A stretch of DNA of 64,000 bases from Aricia agestis (GCF_905147365.1 NC_056408.1:3348001-3412000); one strand, 5' to 3'. Counted from the first letter of the stretch, positions 1-12,020 are shown. The notes: generated by a model from the letters alone, not told the origin. A program made the numbers and translations.

Positions 1-137
1 TATGAATTTTGGTTAGTCTCGCTAGACTCGAGAACGGCTGGACCGATTCGGCTAATTTAGGCCTTCAAATGTTCGTGAAGGTCCAGGGAAGGTTAACATT
101 AAGAGGAAAATGATACGAAGTTCACTAGGTCATCTAG
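1..137 (+). mobile_element. Helitron-like 3' fragment cut by the window start
   Basis: Contains the 'gttagtctcgctaga...gaacggctggaccgattcgg' block, and the right end is 'ggtcatCTAG|T'. Relatives are at 50938-51130 and 51619-51839. CTAG before T is the usual 3' terminus of lepidopteran Helitron-like elements. Confidence 0.5.
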
Positions 138-508
138 TTAAATATGAAAAGGCTTAAAATGCATTTATGTAGCCCGCAAACATAACCAAAAGGAATCAAC
201 TTAATTCCTGTACTTAGAAGAGATTTTTATAAGGCGTGGATTTCAAGCATAATATTGTATTTGCAACATTTCCAAATCGATATTTTAGCATAATTCTTAC
301 AGTTGGTTTAAAGCGAGATGGAAGCAAAATTAAGTATAAATCAAAGCTCTACAAAGGACATTTTAAGCTACAACTTAAGAGCTACGGAAAAATTACGTGG
401 AAATGGATTTCTGTCGCCTATTAGGAAAATACCAAGTAGAAGAAAACTATGGTAAGGGTCTTTAGACCAAAATCCATAGAATACTAAACACTTACTACGT
501 ATAGCGTA

Positions 509-652
509 CCTGTATTCACTTTGATTAGTACGAGTGCAGGTGATTAGTGATAAGGATAAAATAAAAGACTTGCACTAACCAGTCGCAGTCCACGCATACT
601 TTCTCCTCATCTCTAATCACCTGTACATATCAATAAACAAAGTGAATACAGG
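509..652. mobile_element. Small foldback element (MITE-like)
   Basis: The 15-bp inverted repeat CCTGTATTCACTTTG at 509-523 has its complement at 638-652, with a second inner pair (GCAGGTGATTAG and CTAATCACCTGT). No reading frame of note. No clear target duplication was identified. Confidence 0.55.
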
Positions 653-693
653 CCTTACAGGCAGTAACTAAAACGACGATATCCAATCTCTGA

Positions 694-1042
694 GCGTCCG
701 TGGCCTAATGGGTAGACCTTCCGGTAGCACTCCTAGAGGGTGCAGGTTCGAACCCGGGTGGAGGCGTGTACCAATGAGACATTTTCTGATCTCAAGTACA
801 TAATACGGACGCTCGTACGGTGAAGGAAAACATCGTGAGGAAACCCGCACGTAGTTGGTCCCAGACGTATTGACTAGTTCTTTCCTCTGGACTAGGCCGA
901 CTACGATGCGAGAATGCCGTATGCGCTTGGGCAACCATACGGACATTTAAAAATCTTGTCCCAGGCACTACAGTATTTGAGGAGTGGTTACTTCGCTCTG
1001 AAAAATACTGTATAGATCATCCACAACGGATGTAAAGGCCTA
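694..1042 (+). mobile_element. tRNA-derived SINE with target-site duplication
   Basis: The head (694-768) carries a pol III A box (TGGCCTAATGGGTAG) and a B box (GGTTCGAACCC). It lacks a proper cloverleaf, so it is not a tRNA gene. The body includes 'gaaggaaaacatcgtgagga', a block I believe recurs in arthropod SINEs. The repeats GATATCCAATCTCTGA (678-693) and its one-mismatch copy at 1043-1058 flank it, the 15-20 bp duplication expected of LINE-driven insertion. Confidence 0.75.
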
Positions 1043-1418
1043 GATATCCAATCTCTAAGCAGGATAACCTTGCAGAATATACAAAACCTGATTCATTCAT
1101 AGCTTGCAGTTCATAATAATATGTCTGATGACTGTACAGTGTACAGTCAAGACACTGGTGTACTTTTTTGCACCTTCATGCGAGGAAATATGGTCGAAAA
1201 GTAGCAAGCCGGATCCTTGACTGTACATAATACTATAATTTGTCTAATGACACCGATTATACAAATTGACGCAAACAGGTTCCAAGCTGCATAGCTGCAT
1301 ACAATCTAATGTATAAAATATAAGTTCTTTGTGCGTTAACCTTGGAATAGCAACTTAACAGTAATAATTCTGCTAGGAATAATGCTAAAGTATTGCTAGC
1401 ATTAAGGATCACTAAAAA

Positions 1419-2053
1419 AACCGGCCAAGTGCGAGTTGGACTCGCCCATGAATTATTTCTATGAAATCAAAAGGTTTTTTATTTATTTCTATATTTCAGT
1501 TGATTTAATGAAAGTTAAATTAAGGTGTACCATTTATCACCTATAAAAAGAACTTCTTGCTAGATCTCGTTCAAACCAATTTTCGTTGGTAGTTTTTATA
1601 GTAATGAACATCATATATTTTTTTAGAATTATAATGCCCCTACTTTAGAAGTTAGAGGGGAGGGGGGGGGGGGGACACTTTTTACCACTTTGGAAGAGTC
1701 TCTCTCGCAAACTATTCAGGTTAGAAAAAAATGATATTAGAAACCTCAATATGATTTTGAAGACCTATCCATAGATACCCCACACGCATAGGTTAGATGA
1801 AAAATATTTTTTTTAGTTTCAGTTGTACCTATGGGGATTGGGGACCCCTAAATTTTTTAATAATTTTTCCATTTTTGTATCAAAATCTTAATGCGCTTCA
1901 CAGACTACATCTACTTACCAAGTTTCAATAGTATAGCTCATATAGTTTCGGAGAAAAGTGGCTGTGACATACGGACGGACAGACAGACAGACAGATATGA
2001 CGAATCTATAAGGGTTCCGTTTTTTGCCATTTGGCTACGGAACCCTAAAAAAC
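1419..2053 (+). mobile_element. Lepidopteran repeat with 'ccaagtgcgag' head and 'ggctacggaaccct' tail
   Basis: Begins ACCGGCCAAGTGCGAGTTGG and ends with GGCTACGGAACCCTAAAAAA, with a GACA repeat at 1975-1994 and a G run at 1656-1674 inside. Fragments of the same family lie at 9176-9232, 37085-37150, 42840-42900 and 56320-56540. It is probably a non-autonomous retroelement; class not settled here. Confidence 0.65.
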
Positions 2054-2949
2054 GAAATGAGGCACAATGCATTAAAAAATGTCTCTACCTAAAATGCATA
2101 ATGAAGCCAGAGGCGAGAATCAATGTTTTACACCAATAGTATGTACTTACTTAAAAAATATATGTCTGTCTGTAACCTCTTTACGCTTAAACCGTTAAAC
2201 CTATTTTTAGTTCCATTAGGTTAGTTTTATCCTAAAATACATAGAATAGAAGTTTTAACGTCTGACCATTTGTAGTAAACTATAAAGAAATTCTATCCAC
2301 GACATTATAAAGTTAGATTGCTTAGGGACGGCGAACAATTTCGTATTAATGTGCCGTTTTTCGGAATGAATCTTCAGTTAAGTCATAAACGTGGTATTCA
2401 ATATTTTTTGTGATCCTATCACCTATGCGTTTGAAAAAATTGCCTAATTCGGTGCCCACTATGCAGAGGAGGAACTAATTGAAATAATTTCGATACTAGT
2501 TTTGAGACCAGTGCAGTGGCGTGCTATAAATTTTATACCGCGTGCCTCTGGTGGCACACGTGACATTGGTTCGCCGTCCCTGGCTTAGAAGTTAGAGCAC
2601 TTAGAGCCTTGTAGGAGGAGCGAAATATTTTTCTACTAGATAACGCATGCAATTTCGTCGACATTAGTTTGTCATTTGTCGCAACAAAAGCTATACAAAA
2701 TTTCATCTTGATCGGTTCAGCTGTATAGGCGTGAGGGCAACAGACAAACAGGCACATTTTAATTTAATTAGTGAGGTTTTTTTTTTAAATTGGTGCTTAG
2801 GTTGCCACGTTCACCACAATCCTGCCCTATCTGATTGAGGTATCATCACGGCCTTATTTAAACTAAGGCCGTCTTTGTTGTGAAAAAGTTATGGGTCGGT
2901 TAGCATGTCTTTGGTTTCTTAATATGCAAATAATACCATCAAAGAAATA

Positions 2950-3064
2950 GGCAGATGGCGGACCAACATTATTTGGTCTAGTTATGTCAAGTCAATGTTA
3001 GATGTTTTGCATTCTGACTGGGTTTGACATAACACGACCAAATTATGTAGGTCCAGCGTCTGCC
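2950..3064. mobile_element. Small inverted-repeat element (MITE-like)
   Basis: The ends are imperfect 15-bp inverted repeats (GGCAGATGGCGGACC against GGCAGACGCTGGACC). Related 'catctgcct' and 'gaccaaattacgt' pieces recur near 6945-7040, 54560-54650 and 56225-56245, suggesting a dispersed family. Confidence 0.5.
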
Positions 3065-3294
3065 TGTGAATCAATTTATTTGCTAGCACATCTGCAGATG
3101 TATGTTACTTTTGGACCTAAATACTGTATAATGTTAAGGTTAAACGTTGACTGACTTAACTTAACCTTTAAGACAAGGAGTAGGGAGATGTTATAGGAGA
3201 TAACATAGCCTAGTCATAAAAATACGCTGTGATCATGGTAGGCTATAGTTCGTTTAATACTTTGAGCACCAATTGCATCAACGCCTGATAGAAT

Positions 3295-3382
3295 CAGGGG
3301 GCAAATGAGCAAACAGATCGCCTGATGGGACAACTAATTAGAGGCATCGAAATTGCGTAGCCGGCCTTTTAGCGAGTATTCG
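3295..3382 (-). repeat. Decayed fragment of the polypyrimidine SINE-like family
   Basis: On the minus strand it resembles the 3' end of the family described at 8291-8629: 'ccggc', then a variable part, then 'catcaggcgatctgtttgct' and 'tttgccccc'. Highly diverged. Confidence 0.4.
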
Positions 3383-3854
3383 CTCTTTTCTTTTAAAGTC
3401 GTGTAACGTGTTAGAGTTAAACGTAATATATTAAGTAAATATATATACTTTCTCTTTCATTAGTAAGCGTAAAGAGAGAGATAACATGACAAATCAACGA
3501 GTAACCTAAACGGTCGTCATAAATGGAGACCCATGTAAGCCTTTCTGTTAAATTCTTATCTAAATAGTGAGTGTTTTAACTTTCTCTAGCTGATGACTAA
3601 CTTGTCCTTTTGACATAGAGGCGCCAATTTTAGCTTCTTTTGTCTCCTTATCAGAAACTCTATTAAAATTCATCAAGCGCTCGGAAAATAACTGGGAAAT
3701 TTTTATATTTACGAAAGAATAACAATTTGAATATTCAAACGTAATTCTAAATTTTATGTTATTGCGTCAAAATACTACAGTATTATTTATACAATTTGTT
3801 TATATAAACTTTGAACTTGTTATTGCTAAGAGATTGCAAATGAATAGTGCTCAC

Positions 3855-3967
3855 CTTGATTCCACCGACAAAAACACAGAAAACTGGGAACAAAGCTTGA
3901 AGGGTGATTATTGAACGAAAATGCACCAACCGCCCCTGAACTTGACGTCATTCGTTGCTATAGCAAT
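3855..3967 (-). promoter_or_regulatory. Possible promoter and first exon with CRE and X-box-like palindromes
   Basis: A full CRE palindrome TGACGTCA lies at 3943-3950, next to GTTGCTATAGCAAT at 3954-3967, which resembles an RFX X-box. On the minus strand an ATG (3951) opens a frame starting MTSSSGAVGAF that runs to AAG|GTGAGC with the donor at 3849-3854. A GC-rich stretch lies upstream on the same strand (4096-4240). No downstream exon is recognised before the window edge. This may be the first exon of a gene lying to the left, or chance. Confidence 0.27.
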
Positions 3968-4095
3968 GCTCTCCCGGGAAAACCTCGACCATCGGTAGCA
4001 CCACGAAAAAAAAAAAACAAAAAATATCACTGCAACTGTAAATCCTTGGCACTTAAGATTTCAACGAAAAAAAAATATTGTTAGAAATTCAAATT

Positions 4096-4240
4096 ATTCT
4101 TTATTTGAAATCGTTCGGAGCGCGCGTCTTTGCGGCGGCACGGGGAACACTACGTAAATGTCAGAGCGATCGGCACACGAGCGGGGCGGCCTAAAGCCGC
4201 GTTCACGGCGGACGCCATTTTCCGGTGCGTGTGATTCAGA
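4096..4240. other. GC-rich, CpG-rich stretch of unknown role
   Basis: A GC- and CpG-rich island in otherwise AT-rich sequence, with a GCCATTTTCCGG motif (YY1/ETS-like) near 4214-4225. No recognisable coding. It may belong to the promoter candidate at 3855-3967 or be an old repeat. Confidence 0.3.
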
Positions 4241-4447
4241 AGCATTAACCTTAAATTGTAATGATATTAGTCATGTAATATTCACACGTCAGCTACTATG
4301 TTGATATGTCGCCACATTGACTACCTACAATATATTGTAGAGTGTTTTGAATAAATAAGTAATAATTCAAGCCGTTTTATTATTTTTTATTAAAATATTT
4401 TAAAGTATTTAAAAATAAATATAAAAACTTTGTGTTTAGATGTAAAA

Positions 4448-4713
4448 CGACGACCTCTGTGGCTCCGGATTCGCTGCGGCTTCCGGCTCTGTGGAATCCG
4501 GCCTACGGAACAAAAAAGTTTTCAAAGTTCCTAGGTCATGGATGTGTATTAAATATGTGTATCATATAATAAAAATCTTAAATATATGTATAGTATAAAA
4601 GTATTAAATATATTTCCGTTGTCTGGTACCTGTAACACAAGTCCTTCAGGTACTTACCACAGGGCCAGACTGACGTGGTGTGAAGCGTCCATAGATATTA
4701 TTATTATTATTAA
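4448..4713 (+). mobile_element. tRNA-derived SINE, family B, damaged head
   Basis: Matches the copies at 18374-18660 and 43540-43815 from 'ggaacaaaaa' through 'cctaggtcatggatgtgtat' to the 'tactgacgtggtgtgaag'-type end with an ATT repeat tail. Its head lacks the B box seen in the other copies, so it is probably transcriptionally dead. Confidence 0.7.
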
Positions 4714-5818
4714 AACTAATGTGTGTAGTTTGAACTTAAAAAAATTGCTGCAGATAATAGGACTTACGGTCAACTCTTTTTTTATAAAATAAAAATAATA
4801 GTTAACTCCTGAAGTAGGCCATAACTTCTAGTATAAAGTTAACCTTTAACACTTTTTCAAAACACTTTTCTAAACACCACAACATTCAATGAAACATGAG
4901 CCTTATGAGCGCGGCTTTACGAGCGAGCGGGACAGCAAATCTCCGGGGCTGTACATCCGTTTTTCTCAGCGTTATGTAAGCTCCGGCCCTGGAGCCTTCC
5001 CCTCCCTAGCTCTCCAAATTAGGGGTAGCGGAGAATTATTGTTATCGACTATCGACTGTTCCGATCTCGATATCGATACTCGAAATTTGCGAGTCGATCA
5101 TTTCGTTCGAGATTTTGATCGATACTTGAACTTCATTAGGACGCAATCAAAAGTACTTTAAAATTCTAATTAAGTATAATTTTATCTTCACAAGAAGATT
5201 GTACTTATTATAAATTTATAATTTATAAGTAAAAGAAAACGTTATCGCTTAATTTGTAAAAATTAAAATGCAAATTACAAAACCTATTTTCCTGTTTGGA
5301 CATAATTATTTTTATCTTATTTTTGTTTTCTTGTCTTACATTTTTCGATATTATCTAATATACTTTGCCCATATTCTGTCTGCCTGTCTGTTACCTCTTA
5401 ACGCCTAAACTTCTGAATAGACTTGGATAAAACTTGGTAGGTAGTAAAGCCATGTGAAAATTCTGAAAAAAGTACGGTTCCCCAAGTGTTTTTAAAATGA
5501 ATTTTGCCTCAACAATTTGCAGACATCTAAGTACTTAATTCAATTTAATCTTCAACACCATGTAATTCTAAATGTAGAGTCGAGGGTAGATTACTGATGG
5601 AAGTTTTACTAACTAGTTTTACAAACTAAACGACCGCGTACAATTTTATAGTGATATCTTTAATACCGACTGCGCCAGGACGGTTGTGCTTCTAAGTAAG
5701 TACTTCGTTTTAACGAAATTCCGTCCGAATCAGGATCCGTACATTTTTCTGATATAAATAAATACTACCATTTATTTTTTGACAGAAATTTGCTACAGAG
5801 ATTTTTAGTCTCCATTTA

Positions 5819-5974
5819 GGGCGGTATAAATAGTCAGTACTCAAGATGCATCTCGGTCTCAAGACACGGTTCATGCCCTGTGATTGGTTGGCTGTCAAAA
5901 TTTGGACCAATCATAGAGCCGAACCGTGTCTTGAGACCGAGATGCATCTTGAGTACTGACTATTTATACCGGCC
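5819..5974. mobile_element. 156-bp hairpin MITE, family D, copy 1, TTA target duplication
   Basis: Almost entirely palindromic: 'ggtataaatagtcagtactc' at the left, its complement at the right, and shared inner arms ('tctcggtctcaagacacggt'). TTA directly repeats at 5816-5818 and 5975-5977. Three more copies of the same length lie in the window. TWA duplications suggest PIF/Harbinger mobilisation. Confidence 0.85.
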
Positions 5975-6286
5975 TTAGTTTTTAAGTCATTCTACAACTA
6001 CAAGTTAAAATCATAGCCTTTGCTAGGTTATAATATTGTCACTGTGCCATTAATTTTGAACTAGATTTGGCAGCAAGGTTTTGTCGCCAATAGGCACTTG
6101 CTGGGTTTAGTAATATTCATATTTTCTTTAATATGCATGTTTTGAAAAAGTAACTTTGCGAATTATTGCGTACACTAATAAATGTTTAGTTGCATTGAGT
6201 GAAACCCTTATTTCCAAAATTGGTCTTTTGTTAGGTTATTAAAAGTACACAGCCGATTTTGAACTGCGAGGTATATGGAGTATGTG

Positions 6287-6491
6287 CAGCGGGGCTAAAA
6301 TGGTCGCTTTGGAGAATCATATTACGAATCATAATATGATTCATTTTTTTAAATCGCAAAATGCAAGTCTGCTTGCAATTCATGTCTAGTAATTCGTACT
6401 AGTTTGACATTTGTCAGTTTGACAGTTTTGACAATTCATTTGCCGAATTGATTGAGAGGAATTGCTAAATGTGATCATTTTAGCCCCGCTG
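6287..6491. mobile_element. Small inverted-repeat element with CAGCGGGGC ends
   Basis: CAGCGGGGCTAAAATGGTC at the left matches GACCATTTTAGCCCCGCTG-like sequence at the right (terminal 16 bp near-perfect). An inner palindrome lies near 6318-6342. CAG termini hint at hAT or pogo ancestry, but no 8-bp or TA duplication is seen. Confidence 0.65.
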
Positions 6492-7815
6492 GTCGTAAAT
6501 GATTAGCTATAAAGCTACTATAAAAGTAGCTAGACAAGCTGCTCTCATATAGTTACCAGATTATCATCTAGATACCATACATGTTGCATTGAACTATATA
6601 ATCCACACATTTTATAAATAAGCCACTTATTAAATATTTTTTATGGGTTCGCGGTATGTAAAAACTCATTTTCACGATAAAATAATGAGATATGTCTGTA
6701 TATTTGTATTTAAACGAAACCATACTAAATGTACAGCAAATCTGGTTAGTGGAAGCCTTACGGGGCTGACGTAGACGGCTAAAAATAGATGTTCAAAATG
6801 AGTTCAACAATTACCGGCGACTTTCCGGAAAATGCAGTAATCAAATTAATGATGGATTAATCAAATCGGTTTAGATTAAGTTATATTAAAAGCTATTGTT
6901 GACATGGCAGCTATAATTTAATGTACGATCAGAGAAATTGATAGTCGCCCGATCTACGTTATTTGGTCGTGTTATATAAGGTCAAAGTTAGTCGTGAGCT
7001 CGACTCGCCCGACAAAATAACGTAGGGCAGCCATCTGCACAGAAAAAAAAAATTCTTTGATATCACTTTACATTTGGTGAAAACATTTGGCCAACATGGG
7101 ATTTGAAAACATAAATTGCTTATAGTAGCCATTTTAGACCTGCTAGGTAGAGAAACTTAAAATCGAATTAAATCTGAATAAGAGGTAAAGTATTGATTTA
7201 AGCAATAATGTGAAGATGCGGGGGTTGTTATGATTTTAATTATATGGAACGTCATTTCAGACAAATTACTCCTCCTACACCCGGCACCCTGCCGCGGCCT
7301 ATAATAATATTCGTGTTTGTGCCTACTGGTGTGCAATAATATGGGTATGATTTATATTATTTTACTACCCTAGAGGGTTCTTAGTTTAAAATAAAAAAGC
7401 TCGATTAAATGATCGAAATTTCTGAGAAAAATAAAATACCATACCTACCAACATACCTTCTAGAAAACAACTAGCGTAGGTATATTGTAGAAACACGAGT
7501 AGGGTAGAGAACTTTGCAAAATTATTAAATCGCACAGAAAATGTAACGAAAACCGCGAGAGTTCTACGTAGGTTCTTAGATCTCCGATCTAAGTAACTAG
7601 AACTCTTTTGATCTTTCTCACAACTAATCTATGTAAAAAAGTTCAACATTTTTATTATTCCAAATTTTTAGTACCACCTTTAAACAATGCTGGTTCTGCT
7701 TCCGAATATGTAGGCTAATTGCATCACATTCAAAACAATACATTGATCGTTACACCATTGTAACTCGGATGTTATTAACCTATTCAAAAAATTTCGTAGA
7801 ATTCCATACAATCAC

Positions 7816-7990
7816 TAGATGATGCCCGCAAACCTGTTGCGCCAAAATTCCTTAATGGCGCTGGAACCATACATTTCTGTGGGATAGAAAGTTTCTATTT
7901 TCTTTCACGGCAGTCGAAGTATATCCATACCAAATTTCAGCAAAATCGCTTCAGCGGTTTCAGGTTTGGACTTTGGACGTGAATAATTTC
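7816..7990 (-). mobile_element. Fragment of (GTCY)n lepidopteran element
   Basis: Minus-strand copy of the family seen intact at 28931-29129. It starts at the CTAG end ('actagatgatgcccgcaa'), then 'gttgcgcca' and 'ggttcca' blocks, then 'accgctgaagcgattttgct'. Degenerate and lacking the head. Confidence 0.55.
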
Positions 7991-8290
7991 AAAAACAAAT
8001 TATGTTGATTGAATATTTATTTTATCTTTAAATAAACACGAAGAAATAACGAACTCTGAATTAAAATTCTATCAGCATTTCTGTTGCGAGCGTAAACTCG
8101 ACGGGAAACAATTCACATTGATTTCGAGCAAGACAAATGTGGGACTGCATTGATCGTCACACTGTTGTGTATCACGATTCAGATGTTCCAAACCTTTAAC
8201 AAAATAACAATAACTTTTATTTTGTATACTCTGTTTATACTTTAAGGAGTTTTTACTATTGACAGGCAATAGGGATTGCAATCTTTTCAT

Positions 8291-8629
8291 ACGTGGGAGA
8301 GCCATGCTTCGGCACGAATGGGCCGGCTCGACCGGATAAATACCACGTTCTCACAGAAAACCGGCGTGAAACAGCGCTTGCGCTGTTTCACGCCGAGTGA
8401 GTGAGTTTACCGGAGGCCCAATCCCCTAACCCCTACCCTATTCCCTTCCCTACCCTCAACTACTCCCTTACCTTCCCTACCCGCCCCTATTACCCTATTC
8501 CCTCTTAAAAGGCCGGCAACGCACTTGCAGCTCTTCTGATGCTGCGAGTGTCCATGGGCGACGGAAGTTGCTTTCCATCAGGTGACCCGTTTGCTCGTTT
8601 GCCCCCTTATTTCATAAAAAAAAAAAAAA
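8291..8629 (+). mobile_element. Polypyrimidine SINE-like element, family A, copy 1
   Basis: Starts sharply at ACGTGGGAGAGCCATGCTTC. It then has a GC-rich block with 'ggccggctcgaccgg' (B-box-like), a run of CCCTAC/CCCTTCC units, a conserved 3' block (GGCCGGCAACGCAC to 'catcaggtgacccgtttgct') and a poly(A) tail. It encodes nothing long. Sharp 5' start plus A tail imply retrotransposition using LINE machinery. Its partner LINE was not identified. Confidence 0.75.
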
Positions 8630-8639
8630 TGACATTAGT

Positions 8640-8774
8640 CATAAAATTCGTTCATCGCACGGGAACCGTACATTTTCCCAGGATAAAATGTATCCTATGT
8701 CCTTTCCTGGCACTCAAAGTATCTCCACATAAAATTTCAGCAAAATCAGTTAAGCGGTTTCCGTGAAGCGGTAA
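8640..8774 (-). mobile_element. (GTCY)n lepidopteran element, split by a MITE (3' half)
   Basis: Reads as the minus-strand family body ('gcacgggaaccgtacatttt', 'ggataaaatgtatcctatgt', 'aaatttcagcaaaatcagtt'). The remainder resumes at 9409-9475 ('agacaaacagacacactttc', 'atttataatattagtaagga'), so the two parts are one element interrupted by the insertion at 8775-9405. Confidence 0.65.
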
Positions 8775-9405
8775 GGCCGCTTTCCCGTCAGACACGGCGC
8801 GACGCCGCTACCGTGATACGGTACGGTGCGGTACCGTGTCACGGTGCCGCGTACGGTGCGCCGACCCGCGTCCCTATTCAGTCGATATTAGCGCTCGAAC
8901 GAAAATTCTTATCTGGATATGGATCGCGAAGGATTATTCTCTTGTTGTTACAGACGAAAATTGAAAAAGAATCAGAAACAGAGGAAAATTATTTTTGCTA
9001 TTTTTTGCTCTATGTATAGTCAATACCAATAATAATAACAGATAGGCACTTGAAATGTTCACAAAATACTCAATTGTATTTATACTTTAAAAATTAATGG
9101 TAACATTAAAATAAACTTAATAATTAAGGGAGCTCCCATTCAAAAAACATAATTTTTGGTTATTTTTCTCTATAATAATGGTACGGAACCCTTCATGAGC
9201 GAGCCTAACTCGCACTTGGCCTATTTTTATCTGTTCCAAATTAGTGCCTCGTTTAAGTTTTGTTCGGAAGTTATACCCAGAATTGGGGCGCGCGGTGCAC
9301 CGTTTGCGGCACCGTGACACGGTGCGGCGCCGTACCGTGTCACGGTGGCGGCGTCGTGCCGTAACACGGTGACGGTGCCGCACCGTGTCTGATGGGGACT
9401 CGGCC
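8775..9405. mobile_element. 631-bp inverted-repeat element with CCGTGTCACGG subrepeats
   Basis: The ends match inverted: GGCCGCTTTCCCGTCAGACA and GGCCGAGTCCCCATCAGACA. Flanks are TAA on the left and TCA on the right, probably a decayed TWA duplication. Each GC-rich arm has several nested 'accgtgtcacggt' palindromes. The inner part is AT-rich and carries a 'ccaagtgcgag'-type fragment (9176-9232). No transposase. Confidence 0.7.
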
Positions 9406-10141
9406 TCAGACAGAAAGAGTTAAGACTTAAGGCAGACAAACAGACACACTTTCACATTTATAATATTAGTAAGGATTTCTAAAACAACACATAACATTTA
9501 CCAAAACACGCATTCTTTGATAAGCAGCGTAATATTGTTATGACAGTCTGTTCATATAAGAGCTTGTGGATTTTTTCATAAGTTCCACCCAACAAACTTT
9601 GGGTACAAGAGTTTGGTAAGATTTCACCGTGGTACTTCCACGGTTACTTCCACAAAGACGAATAGTTTGGTCCAAACTTCGCATCTCTGCGACCCAATTT
9701 GTTTGTATGAAAATTATATCATTTAAATTCAGAATTCAGTCGCAATTTCAACATTTCATTTATTAAAAATGCAAACGATATTTTGGTAACATATTAAATA
9801 GGGAAGATGCGATATTTTTACTCCATGTAGAATAGACCACAAGTATATAAAAAAATTAAAACACTGGAATTTACTGCAAAAATGCGGTTTAAAATTGTCA
9901 ATTTAAAGGCCCTTTTTTCATATTTTTTTTTTTACATTTTAATTCATCAACCCCCATACGCTCAACGGTGAGCGAGACACAATAGAATATCTACTGTGTC
10001 CCGTTTCCCCACGATCGACGGGTTAATAGCAAAATTTTCATAAATATTATATTTGCATGCCTATTATGGTGATTCATAATTCGACATGTTACCAAAATAT
10101 CGCTAAATAGCAGTTTCACTAAAACATCTTAGGCCAAATTA

Positions 10142-10285
10142 AAGAAGAGCGCGTATTCCCTTTAAAAAAAGCCGGCAATGCACCTTAAGCAACTATTCTG
10201 ATGTTGCGAGTGTCTACGGGCGACGGTAGTTCCTTTCCATCAGGTGAGCCGTTTGCTTGTTTGTCCCCTAACTTTATAAAATAAA
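10142..10285 (+). repeat. Family A SINE-like fragment (3' end)
   Basis: Has 'gccggcaatgcacc', 'gatgttgcgagtgtctacgg', 'ccatcaggtgagccgtttgc' and an A-rich end. 5' truncated and diverged. Confidence 0.6.
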
Positions 10286-11687
10286 TCGCCTTTACGAATT
10301 TTCCATCACAATAAAAACTAGTACACAAAAAAGGTTCCGAACATCTGATAAGAGAGTTCACCCCAGTAGTAACCCGGCCCCTTCCACAATTATGTTGAAA
10401 AATCTCTTGGCTCGAAAATTAGTCGCTCTTTTAATGTATTACGTCACTTGTGGCGATAAAGCCCTTGTCAGCATTATCATCATCTTTCCATGTAAGTTAT
10501 TAGTTTTAAGTTTATTACCTTCTATCTAAAAAAATATACTATAGATGCTGCAATTTGATTCAAAATGTTATGTAGGTATAGTAGGTAGATAACTGTTTTT
10601 TTTTACCCTGACTTAATCCTTGCATTTTTTTGTTTGAAAAAATTTTATGCGTACAACTAGCTTTTCCCAGCTATTTCCAACGTGAAAATTATTTAAAAAC
10701 CGCGCATTTTCCTGCGATAAACACACATTTATTAAATCACGGAGAAGGTCTTATCATCTTATGCCATAGCCCATACTCGTATTGTCTACTCTACATCGTA
10801 ATAAATATAATATTATAATTTATACCAAATCGGTCCAGCCGTTTACAAATTACGCATGATGCCGTTACCAAGACACAAATAATACATTTTACTTTTACCC
10901 ATAAAGATGCGTTCTCTACCAAACTTATTTTATTTCAATTAGAAATTGTTGTACTGTTCCTGCCTAGCATACGCCAACGAGATATTTCACTCTCGAGATA
11001 ATTAAAAACTACTCATCTCATAATGTCAAAATCTAGACATTATCTCGACAAAACTCTATTAAAATGTGTCATTTCGATGATAGATTTACGCGAGAATAAA
11101 TGTTTGTCATGCTAGGGTCAATAGAGATGAAGAGACAAACCATCAAACATCGTGAAAACGTGTAAAATGAGGCATGCAGGCTGAGCAGGCATAGATTTAA
11201 AAGTTCTTACAGCCCTATTATATAACCTATTATCATCCAAGTCTAGATATTAGATACCATTCCAGTCTTAATGACACATTGTGAGAGTAACGAGGGCGGT
11301 GAAGCCGTACTTGTGTGCCACACATAGTGGGGCGCAGCAAATCTAATATTATTGTCTGTTTACATGAACGAGGCAAATTAGATCTCTTTCTTATACTTCT
11401 TGATGTTCTTTGTGGGACAGATTTCACTGTTTGTAATAATTGAGAAGAACATAAGAAACCTATAGAAGAGTTTTTGTAGTAAAATAAACGGAGTTACCTC
11501 CGTTATTGTTTAAAAGCAGTTGATGATGATTGGGATGATAACAAACTATAGATAGCACTACGGTCTTATGGTACATAATATTATTTTAATATTAAAATAA
11601 GTATTAAAATTATTGGCTCATCATGAGCTACGAGAAAAGGAACAAAAACCGACAAACCCGTCACACTTCACACTTACAAGTTACTAG

Positions 11688-11842
11688 GGCTGGTATAAAT
11701 AGTGAGTACCAAGATGCATCTCGGTCTCAAGACACGGTTCAGGCTCTGTGATTGGTTGGCTGTCAAAATTTGGACCAATCACAAAGCCGAACCGCGTCTT
11801 GAGACCGGGTCGCATCTTGAGTACTGACTATTTATACCAGCC
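11688..11842. mobile_element. 155-bp hairpin MITE, family D, copy 2
   Basis: Same palindromic structure as 5819-5974 and 62979-63134. Flanks are TAG and TGA, so the duplication has been lost or mutated. The right arm keeps 'gagaccgggtcgcatcttga', the variant shared with the copy at 62979. Confidence 0.85.
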
Positions 11843-11854
11843 TGAATCTCGCCC

Positions 11855-12020
11855 GCTTATCGCGCGGAAACCGTACGTTTTTCCGGGATAAAAACTATCC
11901 TATGTCCTTTCCCGAGACTCAAAGTATCTTCATACCAAATTTCAGCAAAATCAATTCAGCGGTTTGAGCGTCAAGAGGTGACAGACAGACAGACAGATAG
12001 ACAGACAGACAGATAAGTAT
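11855..12020 (-). mobile_element. (GTCY)n lepidopteran element fragment
   Basis: Minus-strand family body next to the family D MITE, ending in a GACA microsatellite (11982-12012). Missing its CTAG end. Confidence 0.6.

Noticed and set aside
694..768. tRNA gene
   Set aside because: A and B boxes are present but no full cloverleaf forms, and the unit is the head of a SINE with its own target duplication.
1656..1674. G-quadruplex regulatory site
   Set aside because: A simple G run inside a dispersed repeat; no promoter nearby.
4889..5161. 90-codon plus-strand frame
   Set aside because: No domain, no splice context and no similarity I can recognise.
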